This document shows positions 1-6,243 of a DNA stretch of 64,000 nucleotides, in pieces; positions within the stretch are counted from its first letter, which is position 1; each line of letters opens with the position of its first letter. The translations under genes were made by a program, and so were the position numbers. The notes beneath the pieces were generated by a model, which saw nothing but the letters and a program-made list of their open reading frames with translations, did no database searches and had not been told where the DNA came from. The stretch spans positions 583,174 through 647,173 of the forward strand of contig NZ_JABBFW010000001.1 in assembly GCF_012927045.1 (NCBI RefSeq). The letters run 5' to 3'. This DNA comes from Azohydromonas caseinilytica (GTDB lineage: Bacteria; Pseudomonadota; Gammaproteobacteria; Burkholderiales; Burkholderiaceae_C).

Positions 1-1
1 G

Positions 2-37
2 CGCATCGACGGCCTCACGGTCGGCGGCACCGCCTGA
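2..37 (+). CDS. C-terminal tail of an unidentified gene (partial)
   Basis: The first 37 bases read as RIDGLTVGGTA and a TGA stop in the second frame. Every one of these codons ends in G or C, as in the other genes of this window. Eleven residues are too few to name a product. A 6-bp hairpin (39-44 with 50-55) follows the stop but has no T-run, so a terminator is only possible. Confidence 0.4.
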   Translation, partial: RIDGLTVGGTA

Positions 38-160
38 CCCGACGCCGGACGTCGGACATCTCTGGGCGGCCCGGCCATGGACGCTGTTCCCGCAGTGTCC
101 GGCCGGGGCGCCAGCCCTGAACCCGGGCAAATGAACCATCCAGTACGTACCCGAAATGCG

Positions 161-190
161 TTGACGGATTCAGGGGGTGCCCCCCATGAT
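161..190 (+). promoter_or_regulatory. Candidate sigma-70 promoter for the aroG leader
   Basis: TTGACG at 161-166 fits the -35 consensus at five of six bases. CATGAT at 185-190 fits the -10 at four of six, with an 18-bp spacer. The spacer contains GGGGGTGCCCCC (173-184), a GC-rich inverted repeat that could be an operator. If used, transcription would start near 197, only a few bases before the leader ATG at 200, making the leader message nearly leaderless. This is pattern matching only. Confidence 0.35.
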
Positions 191-199
191 TTGGGACTT

Positions 200-274
200 A
201 TGCGTACTGCACGATTTTTCTTCGGCTTTTACTGGTTCTCGCACCGCCCCGGCGGAGGAGAGGCCCGCGCATAA
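200..274 (+). CDS. aroG leader peptide (24 aa, aromatic-rich)
   Basis: This 24-codon frame encodes a peptide whose residues 6-13 are FFFGFYWF: five Phe, one Tyr and one Trp in eight codons (215-238). It stops at TAA 272-274, 29 bases before a Rho-independent terminator and 106 bases before aroG. Clustered codons for the pathway's end products are the hallmark of ribosome-mediated attenuation, as in the trp and phe leaders of enterobacteria. DAHP synthase feeds all three aromatic amino acids, so a mixed F/Y/W sensor makes sense. There is no good Shine-Dalgarno at normal spacing (GGGA at 193-196 is too close). Initiation may be leaderless, or may use the in-frame TTG at 191. Confidence 0.8.
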   Translation: MRTARFFFGFYWFSHRPGGGEARA

Positions 275-311
275 GCCGACAGCAGCGCAGCAGATCCTCA
301 GAACCGCCGGG
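247..311 (+). promoter_or_regulatory. Predicted antiterminator of the aroG attenuator
   Basis: CCCCGGCGG at 247-255 is identical to the descending arm of the downstream terminator (316-324). It can therefore pair with the ascending arm CCGCCGGG at 304-311 instead. The pairing extends through AGGA (256-259) with TCCT (295-298), leaving a small bulge on one side. The first strand lies in leader codons 16-19, just past the aromatic codons. A ribosome stalled at Phe/Tyr/Trp would leave it free and block the terminator. A ribosome reading on to the stop codon would cover it and allow termination. The geometry is visible in the sequence; the mechanism is inferred. Confidence 0.7.
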
Positions 312-332
312 AGACCCCCGGCGGTTTTTTTT
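303..332 (+). terminator. Rho-independent terminator / attenuator upstream of aroG
   Basis: CCGCCGGG (304-311), the loop AGACC and CCCGGCGG (317-324) form an 8-bp GC stem, extended by A303-T325. Eight T residues (325-332) follow. It stands between the leader peptide stop (274) and the aroG ribosome site (367), where an attenuator terminator belongs. Confidence 0.85.
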
Positions 333-380
333 CGTCCCCTCGTCCTTCCTTCCCACCCGTTTGCCCAGGAGCCCTGTGCC

Positions 381-1508
381 ATGACCGATCACCAGAAGTC
401 GCCCCCCGCCGTCGTCGAAGGCTGGCAGGCCCCGCCGGACCGCACCAGCCAGACCGACGACGCCCGCATTGAGGACATCACGCCCTTGCCTCCGCCCGAA
501 CACCTCATCCGCTTCTTCCCGATCCGCGGTACGCCCGTGGAAGCCCTGGTGACGCAGACGCGTCAGCGCATCATCCGCATCCAGCACGGCCAGGATGACC
601 GGCTGCTGGTGATCATGGGCCCCTGCTCCATCCACGACCCGCAGGCCGCGCTGGACTACGCGCGCCGCCTGCTGGAGCAGCGCAAGCGCTACGCCGACAC
701 GCTGGAAATCGTGATGCGCGTGTACTTCGAGAAGCCGCGCACCACGGTAGGCTGGAAGGGGCTGATCAACGACCCGTACCTGGACGAGAGCTACCGCATC
801 GACGAGGGCCTGCGCATCGCGCGGCAGCTGCTGGTGGAGATCAACCGCCTGGGCCTGCCCGCGGCCAGCGAGTTCCTGGACGTGATCTCGCCGCAGTACA
901 TCGGCGACCTGATTTCCTGGGGGGCCATCGGCGCACGCACCACCGAGAGCCAGGTGCACCGCGAGCTGGCCTCGGGCATCTCGGCACCCATCGGCTTCAA
1001 GAACGGTACCGACGGCAACATCAAGATCGCCATTGACGCCATCCAGGCCGCCTCGCGCCCGCACCACTTCCTGTCGGTGCACAAGAACGGCCAGGTCGCC
1101 ACGGTGCAGACCAAGGGCAACCCGGACTGCCACGTCATCCTGCGCGGTGGCAAGACGCCCAACTACGACGCCGACCACGTGGCCAAGGCCTGCCAGGAGC
1201 TGCAGGCCGCCGGGCTGGACGCCTCGCTGATGGTGGACTTCAGCCACGCCAACAGCAGCAAGCAGCACCAGCGCCAGGTCGACGTGGCCCGCGACGTGGC
1301 CGGGCAGATCCGCAACGGCGGCCGCTCCATCTTCGGCGTGATGGTGGAAAGCCACCTGCAGCCCGGCGCCCAGAAGTTCACAGCCGGCAAGGACGACCCG
1401 AGCCGGCTGGCCTACGGCCAGAGCATCACCGACGCCTGCATCGGCTGGGACGACTCGGTGGGCGTGCTGGATGTGCTCAGCGAGGCGGTGAAGGCGCGCC
1501 GCGGCTGA
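381..1508 (+). CDS. aroG: 3-deoxy-7-phosphoheptulonate (DAHP) synthase, class I
   Basis: This enzyme condenses phosphoenolpyruvate with erythrose 4-phosphate, the first committed step of the shikimate pathway. The 375-residue protein has the class I motifs: GPCSIHD near residue 80 (PEP/metal site), KPRTTVGWKG near 118, GARTTESQ near 184, GFKNGTDG near 203 and DFSHANS near 286. The length fits the AroF/G/H family (about 350) plus an N-terminal extension. The ATG at 381 is chosen because AGGAG (367-371) precedes it; an upstream in-frame extension to 177 would run through the leader and terminator. The attenuator in front implies control by charged Phe, Tyr and Trp tRNA. Which amino acid inhibits the enzyme allosterically cannot be told from the sequence. 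Confidence 0.95.
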   Translation: MTDHQKSPPAVVEGWQAPPDRTSQTDDARIEDITPLPPPEHLIRFFPIRGTPVEALVTQTRQRIIRIQHGQDDRLLVIMGPCSIHDPQAALDYARRLLEQRKRYADTLEIVMRVYFEKPRTTVGWKGLINDPYLDESYRIDEGLRIARQLLVEINRLGLPAASEFLDVISPQYIGDLISWGAIGARTTESQVHRELASGISAPIGFKNGTDGNIKIAIDAIQAASRPHHFLSVHKNGQVATVQTKGNPDCHVILRGGKTPNYDADHVAKACQELQAAGLDASLMVDFSHANSSKQHQRQVDVARDVAGQIRNGGRSIFGVMVESHLQPGAQKFTAGKDDPSRLAYGQSITDACIGWDDSVGVLDVLSEAVKARRG

Positions 1509-1522
1509 GCGGCGCTTGACTC

Positions 1523-1563
1523 AGGCCCTTCGGCGCGCTCGGGAGAGCTGGTTCGAAGGGCCT
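1523..1563. terminator. Inverted repeat between convergent aroG and adenosyltransferase genes
   Basis: AGGCCCTTCG (1523-1532) and CGAAGGGCCT (1554-1563) are perfect 10-bp inverted arms separated by 21 bases. They lie just after the aroG stop and just before the end of the convergent gene. There is no T-run, so this may be a structural barrier rather than a classical terminator. Confidence 0.45.
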
Positions 1564-1589
1564 GCCGGTCCGGGCAGTAAGGCGGCGGC

Positions 1590-2159
1590 TCAGCCGCGCT
1601 GCAGCCGCTCGCTGTGCCAGTACACGTCGTCGCCGCCCAGGCCGTCGAGGTTGGCACGGTTGAGCACGCGCGCCAGCACGAACAGCAGGTCGGACAGCCG
1701 GTTGAGGTACTGGCGCGGCTCGGGCCGCACGGTTTCGTGCGCGCCCAGCGTCACCACCGCGCGCTCGGCGCGGCGCGCCACGGTGCGCGCCACATGCGCC
1801 AGCGCCGCGCTGCGGCTGCCGCCGGGCAGGATGAACTCCTGCAGCCGCGGCAGCCGAGCGTTGTACTCGGCCAGCGCCTCGTCAAGCCTGAGCACGGCGT
1901 CGGCCTTGAGCAGCTCGTAGCCGGGAATGGAGAGTTCGCCGCCGAGGTTGAAGAGTTCGTGCTGGATTGTCACCAGCAGCTCGCGCACCTCGTCGGGCAG
2001 CGGCTCGCACAGCAGCACGCCGAGGTGTGAGTTGAGCTCGTCCACTTCGCCCATGGCGTGGATGCGCAGATGGTCCTTGGGCACGCGGCTGCCGTCGCCC
2101 AGGCCCGTGCTGCCGTCGTCGCCCGTGCGGGTTGCGATTTGCGTAAGTCGGTTGGCCAT
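1590..2159 (-). CDS. pduO: PduO-type ATP:cob(I)alamin adenosyltransferase
   Basis: The enzyme transfers the adenosyl group of ATP to cob(I)alamin, making adenosylcobalamin (coenzyme B12). The N-terminal TRTGDDGSTGL (residues 11-21) is the ATP-binding signature of the PduO family. EVDELNSHLG follows near residue 38, and the C-terminal RQYLNRLSDLLFVLAR helix is typical. At 189 residues it is a single-domain form without the DUF336 extension of some PduO proteins. It stands alone, convergent with aroG; no B12-dependent mutase or cobalamin operon is visible nearby. It is unrelated to the CobA/BtuR fold, which it could be confused with by name. Confidence 0.92.
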   Translation of the reverse strand: MANRLTQIATRTGDDGSTGLGDGSRVPKDHLRIHAMGEVDELNSHLGVLLCEPLPDEVRELLVTIQHELFNLGGELSIPGYELLKADAVLRLDEALAEYNARLPRLQEFILPGGSRSAALAHVARTVARRAERAVVTLGAHETVRPEPRQYLNRLSDLLFVLARVLNRANLDGLGGDDVYWHSERLQRG

Positions 2160-2272
2160 CGGGAAATGCTAGCAGCCGCCGGCATGCGCCCTGCCCGGCT
2201 TACAGTGGCGCGCCGCGGCGGGCGCTGTCCCGCCGCTCAGTGAGAGAGAACGCAAGACCCGAGGAGGGCCTG

Positions 2273-2668
2273 ATGGCCAAGATCATCCACAGCATGATCC
2301 GCGTGCTGGACCTGCAGAAATCGATGGACTTCTACGCCGACGTGCTCGGCCTGCGCGAGTCGCACCGGCTCGACTTCCCCGATTTCACGCTGGTGTACCT
2401 GCGCAACGACGAGAACGACTTCGAGCTGGAGCTCACGCTCAACAAGGGGCGCGAGGAGCCCTACACCCATGGCACGGGCTACGGCCACATTGCCGTGGCG
2501 GTGGCCGACGTGGCGGCCGAGCATGCGCGGCTGGTGGCCGCGGGCCGCGAGCCCGCGCCGGTCAAGGAGTTCAAGCGCGGTGACGAGCTGCTGGCGCGCT
2601 TCTTCTTCATCCAGGACCCCGACGGCTACAAGATCGAGGTGCTGGAGCGCCACGGCCACTACCAGTGA
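2273..2668 (+). CDS. gloA: Glyoxalase I-like VOC-family protein (lactoylglutathione lyase)
   Basis: This 131-residue protein matches the vicinal oxygen chelate fold of lactoylglutathione lyase, which converts the methylglyoxal-glutathione hemithioacetal to S-lactoylglutathione. Visible signatures are MIRVLDLQKSMDFYADVLGL near the start, ELELTLN in the middle, GYGHIAVAV near residue 70 and FIQDPDGYKIEVLER at the end, which carry the metal-ligand His and Glu positions. The length matches GloA of E. coli (135). The ATG at 2273 is preferred over an upstream in-frame one at 2240 because GAGGAGG at 2261-2267 is ideally spaced. The same fold covers other dioxygenase-like enzymes, so substrate assignment rests on overall resemblance. 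Confidence 0.85.
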   Translation: MAKIIHSMIRVLDLQKSMDFYADVLGLRESHRLDFPDFTLVYLRNDENDFELELTLNKGREEPYTHGTGYGHIAVAVADVAAEHARLVAAGREPAPVKEFKRGDELLARFFFIQDPDGYKIEVLERHGHYQ

Positions 2669-2710
2669 GCCCGGGCGTGCCGGCGCCGGCCAGCTGAGCC
2701 GGCCTCTTTC

Positions 2711-2730
2711 CCGGGGCAGCCTTGCCCCGG
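2711..2730. terminator. Hairpin between convergent genes
   Basis: CCGGGGCA, a GCCT loop and TGCCCCGG form a perfect 8-bp stem between the glyoxalase-like gene and the convergent membrane-protein gene. The flanks are pyrimidine-rich but lack a long T-run. A shared terminator is likely. Confidence 0.55.
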
Positions 2731-2746
2731 GTACGCAGCTTGCCCT

Positions 2747-3034
2747 TTAGCCGAAGAGTGTGATGAGCGCCTGGTACACGCCCAGCAGCGCCGCGCCGAA
2801 GCCGACGTTGAGCGCCAGGTGCGGCAGGCCGCGGCCGACGTGGATGCCGAGGCGCACGCACACGCAGCCCCAGAAAATGACCAACAGCGTGGCACCGGCG
2901 TTGACGGCATCGAAGACGCCGCCCGAGGCGTGCAGGGCGGCCACATAGAGCAGCCACAACCCGGAGGCCATGACGGCGGATGCAGTGACTTCGTTGAAGG
3001 AAGGTTTGCGGAGTTGAATGCCCAGGATTTTCAT
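2747..3034 (-). CDS. Small membrane protein of unknown function
   Basis: The 95-residue product begins MKILGIQLRKPSFNEVTAS and then has three hydrophobic stretches (about residues 20-40, 45-65 and 73-93), so it is probably an inner-membrane protein with three passes. I recognise no family. The ATG at 3034 is chosen because the frame upstream becomes rich in Arg, Cys and Pro and lacks the hydrophobic pattern. The ribosome site is weak, so the start is not certain. It is convergent with the glyoxalase-like gene. Confidence 0.7.
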   Translation of the reverse strand: MKILGIQLRKPSFNEVTASAVMASGLWLLYVAALHASGGVFDAVNAGATLLVIFWGCVCVRLGIHVGRGLPHLALNVGFGAALLGVYQALITLFG

Positions 3035-3354
3035 GCGGGTACAGCGACGGATGGTCCCGCCACGAACCGGCGGGAAGATGCAGCAGGCAATGGCACAGCC
3101 GCAACGCGCCGCGCCTGCAGGCATGGCGACATCGCGTATGTAAGGAATTGACGCAATTCCCGAGAACCGGGCTGCGACGGCTCCACCAACCACCATTGTT
3201 CGGGCTAACCCACGCCAAGTGAAGCGCGGGGGCTTTAACTTGCCCGCTTCTGCCGTGAATTTCCGTGCATCGGCACGGTTTACCGTGCGATCCGAAGCGC
3301 TGTACCGGCCGGGGTCGGGGCTGCGAGCCCAGGCCGCCCCCGGCGATCAAGACT
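3035..3354. other. Intergenic region with a 17-bp palindrome
   Basis: No gene is seen here. The region contains the perfect 7-3-7 palindrome GGAATTGACGCAATTCC at 3144-3160, unusually AT-rich for this window and about 110 bp upstream of the small membrane-protein gene. It could be an operator. A 6-bp hairpin (CCGTGC 3263-3268, GCACGG 3273-3278, followed by TTT) lies nearer the spoVR end. Neither can be tied to a regulator. Confidence 0.4.
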
Positions 3355-4923
3355 TCAGCGGGCTTCGGGCGGCGCCGGCACGGACCAGCGCTTGCGCACC
3401 TCGCCGCGGCCATCGACGCTTTCCAGGTGCACGCCGAAGCCCCACAGGCGCGCCACGTGCCTGAGCACCTCCTGGGCCGAGTCGGCCAACGGGCGGTCCT
3501 GGTGCTGGACGTGGCGCAGCGTCAGTGAACGGTCACCGCGCAGGTTGACGTTCCAGACCTGGATGTTGGGCTCGCGCGTGCCCAGGTCGTACTGGCGCGA
3601 CAGTGCCTCGCGCACCCGGCGGTAGCCCTGCTCGTCGTGGATGGCACTGACCTCGATCTCGCTGTCCTTCTCGTCATCGACGATGGCAAAGAGCCGGAAA
3701 TCGCGCATGAGCTTGGGCGAGAGGTACTGGCCGATGAAGCTCTCGTCCTTGAAGTTGCGCATCGCCTCGTCCAGCGTGGGCAGCCAGGGCGCGCCGGCGA
3801 TCTCGGGGAACCATTGACGGTCCTCGGGCGTGGGGGCCTCGCAGATGCGCTTGAGGTCGGTGTACATCGCGAAGCCCAGCGCGTACGGGTTGAGCCCGCT
3901 GTAGGCCTTGTGCCCCACGGGCGGCTGGTAGATGACGTTGGTGTGCGACTTGAGCCACTCCATCATCACGCCGTCGGTGAGGTAGCCATCGTCGTACATC
4001 TGGTTGAGCAGCCGGTGGTGCCAGAAGGTAGCCCAGCCCTCGTTCATCACTTGCGTCTGGCGCTGCGGATAGAAGTACTGCGCGACCTTGCGCACGATGC
4101 GCACGATCTCGCGCTGCCACGGCTCCAGCAGCGGCGCATGCTTCTCGACGAAGTACAGCAGGTTCTCCTGGGGCTCCTCGGGGAAGCGGCGCTGCGCCTC
4201 GGCCGTGCCCTTGGGATCATCGTGGCGCCGCGGCAGCGTGCGCCAAAGGTCGTTGACCTGCTGTTGCGCGTAGTTCTCGCGGTCCTTGCGCTCGGCCAGC
4301 TCCTGCGCCAGCGTGCGCTTGCTGGGACGGCGGTAACGGTCCACGCCATGGTTGGACAGCGCGTGGCAGGAGTCGAGGAACGCCTCCACCGTGTCCAGGC
4401 CGTGGCGCTCCTCGCATTCGGCGACGTAGTTCTTGGCGTAGACCAGGTAGTCGATGATCGACGACGCGTCGGTCCACATCCGGAACAGGTAGTTGCCCTT
4501 GAAGAAGCTGTTGTGGCCGTAGGCGGCATGCGCGATCACCAGCGCCTGCATCGCCATCGTGTTCTCCTCCATCAGGTAGCTGATGCAGGGGTTGGAGTTG
4601 ATGACGATCTCGTAGGCCAGGCCCATGAAGCCGCGGCGGTAGTTCTTCTCGGTGGCGATGAACTCCTTGCCGTAGCTCCAGTGCCGGTAGTTCACCGGCA
4701 TGCCCACGGAGGCGTAGGCGTCCATCATCTGCTCGGCAGTGATGATCTCGAGCTGGTTGGGATAGGTGTCGAGCCCGAAGCGCTCCGCCGTGGCGCGGAT
4801 CACGTCGTGGTACTGCTGGATGAGCTCGAAGGTCCAGTCGCTGGGGCCGGGCAGCGGTTCGCGCGGACGCTGGGCCAGCGTCTTGGGCTCGCGCAGCGGA
4901 TTCTTGATGACGACGGCATTCAT
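3355..4923 (-). CDS. spoVR: SpoVR family protein (YcgB-like)
   Basis: This 522-residue protein belongs to the SpoVR/YcgB family, named for a Bacillus spore cortex protein but widespread in non-sporulating bacteria, where it accompanies PrkA and YeaH. Recognisable conserved stretches are WSYGKEF near residue 80, YEIVINSNPCISYLMEEN near 103, HAAYGHNSFFKGNY near 130 and MNEGWATFWHH near 290. Its biochemical role is not established. Its ATG (4923-4921) overlaps the yeaH stop codon as ATGA, so the two are probably translationally coupled. It is the last gene of the prkA-yeaH-spoVR operon, expected to respond to starvation or stress as in E. coli. Length is close to E. coli YcgB (510). Confidence 0.93.
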   Translation of the reverse strand: MNAVVIKNPLREPKTLAQRPREPLPGPSDWTFELIQQYHDVIRATAERFGLDTYPNQLEIITAEQMMDAYASVGMPVNYRHWSYGKEFIATEKNYRRGFMGLAYEIVINSNPCISYLMEENTMAMQALVIAHAAYGHNSFFKGNYLFRMWTDASSIIDYLVYAKNYVAECEERHGLDTVEAFLDSCHALSNHGVDRYRRPSKRTLAQELAERKDRENYAQQQVNDLWRTLPRRHDDPKGTAEAQRRFPEEPQENLLYFVEKHAPLLEPWQREIVRIVRKVAQYFYPQRQTQVMNEGWATFWHHRLLNQMYDDGYLTDGVMMEWLKSHTNVIYQPPVGHKAYSGLNPYALGFAMYTDLKRICEAPTPEDRQWFPEIAGAPWLPTLDEAMRNFKDESFIGQYLSPKLMRDFRLFAIVDDEKDSEIEVSAIHDEQGYRRVREALSRQYDLGTREPNIQVWNVNLRGDRSLTLRHVQHQDRPLADSAQEVLRHVARLWGFGVHLESVDGRGEVRKRWSVPAPPEAR

Positions 4924-6209
4924 GCGGCCACCGCTCCTTCCTTCTTGAAGAGGTCGCGGAACACGGGATAGATCTGCGAGGCCTCGGTGGCCTTGCGCAT
5001 GGCGAAGTGGCGGTGCGCGGCCAGCAGCTGGGTGTACTCCTCCCACAGGTTCTGTTCTTCCTCGGCCACCTGCACGTAGGCGTAGTAGCGGCACATGGGC
5101 AGGATCTTGTCGGCCAGCAGCTCGCGGCAGCGGCCGCTGTCGTGGTGCCAGTTGTCGCCGTCGCTGGCCTGCGCGCCGTAGATGTTCCAGTCGCCGCCGG
5201 CATAGCGCTGGCGCACGATCTCCTCCATCAGCACCAGCGCGCTGGAGACCACCGTGCCGCCGGTCTCGGTGGCGTGGAAGAAGTTCTGCTCATCCACCTC
5301 CTGCGCCTGCGTGTGGTGGCGGATGAAGACCAGCTCGATCTTCTCGTAGTGCTTGGTCAGGAACAGGTAGAGCAGGATGAAGAAGCGCTTGGCCAGGTCC
5401 TTGCGCGCCTCGTCCATCGAACCCGAGACGTCCATCAGGCAGAACATCACCGCCTTCGAGGACGGGACCGGCACGCGCACCCGGTTGCGGAAGCGCAGGT
5501 CGATCGGGTCGAGATAGGGAATGCGCGCCAGCCGCGAGCGCAGCGCCTGGATCTGCTCCTCCAGTTCCGCCATCTCGCGCTCGGCCAGCGCCGGCGTGGG
5601 ATGTGGATGCTCCTGCAACTTCTGCAGCCGCTCCTCCAGCTCGCGCAGCTCGCGCCGCGAGTCCGCGCCCAGCGCGATGCGCCGCCCCAGCGCGCCGCGC
5701 ATGGAGCGCAGCACGTGCAGGTTGTTGGGCGTGCCGTCGGCGGTGAAGCCCGCGCGCTGGCTCTTCCATTCCGGCACCTCGGCGATCTGGGTGCGTATCA
5801 GGTGCGGCAGCGCCAGGTCCTCGAAGAAGACCTGCATGAACTCCTCCTTGGAGAGGGTGAAGACGAAATCGTCCTCGCCCTCGCCGGAGTCGCTGGCCTG
5901 GCCGCTGCCGCTGCCGCCCGCACCACCGCCCTTGGGGCGTTGGATGCGGTCGCCGCGCACGTATTCCTGGTTGCCCGGGTGCACGATCTCGCGCACCCCG
6001 CCCTGGCCGTGGTGGAACACCGGCTCGGAGATGTCCTTCTTCGGGATCGAGATCTCCTCGCCGCGCTCGATGTCGCGGATGCCGCGGCCGTCCACCGCGC
6101 GCTTGACCGCTTCGCGGATCTGCTCGCGGTAACGGCGCAGGAAACGCTCGCGGTTGCCGATGGACTTGTTCTTGCCCGCGAGCCTGCGATCGATGATCTG
6201 TTGAAGCAT
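4920..6209 (-). CDS. yeaH: YeaH/DUF444 family protein (vWA-like)
   Basis: This 429-residue protein matches the YeaH (UPF0229, DUF444) family; E. coli YeaH has 427 residues. A Gly/Ser-rich low-complexity segment (GGGAGGSGSGQ near residue 100) is followed by a von Willebrand A-like region with CLMDVSGSMDE near residue 255, a MIDAS-type DxSxS metal site. Such proteins usually act as partners of AAA+ ATPases, here presumably PrkA. The start at 6209 is chosen because GGAG lies at proper spacing; an ATG at 6239 in frame is less likely. It begins 34 bases after prkA and overlaps spoVR by four bases. The precise function is not established. Confidence 0.93.
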   Translation of the reverse strand: MLQQIIDRRLAGKNKSIGNRERFLRRYREQIREAVKRAVDGRGIRDIERGEEISIPKKDISEPVFHHGQGGVREIVHPGNQEYVRGDRIQRPKGGGAGGSGSGQASDSGEGEDDFVFTLSKEEFMQVFFEDLALPHLIRTQIAEVPEWKSQRAGFTADGTPNNLHVLRSMRGALGRRIALGADSRRELRELEERLQKLQEHPHPTPALAEREMAELEEQIQALRSRLARIPYLDPIDLRFRNRVRVPVPSSKAVMFCLMDVSGSMDEARKDLAKRFFILLYLFLTKHYEKIELVFIRHHTQAQEVDEQNFFHATETGGTVVSSALVLMEEIVRQRYAGGDWNIYGAQASDGDNWHHDSGRCRELLADKILPMCRYYAYVQVAEEEQNLWEEYTQLLAAHRHFAMRKATEASQIYPVFRDLFKKEGAVAA

Positions 6210-6243
6210 GGCGTCTCCGGTCGGTGCGTGATGGCTCACGGGC

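Noticed and set aside
1551..1563. GGTTCGA-like sequence suggesting a tRNA T-loop
   Set aside because: It is part of an inverted repeat after aroG and no cloverleaf can be drawn. No tRNA was found anywhere in the window.
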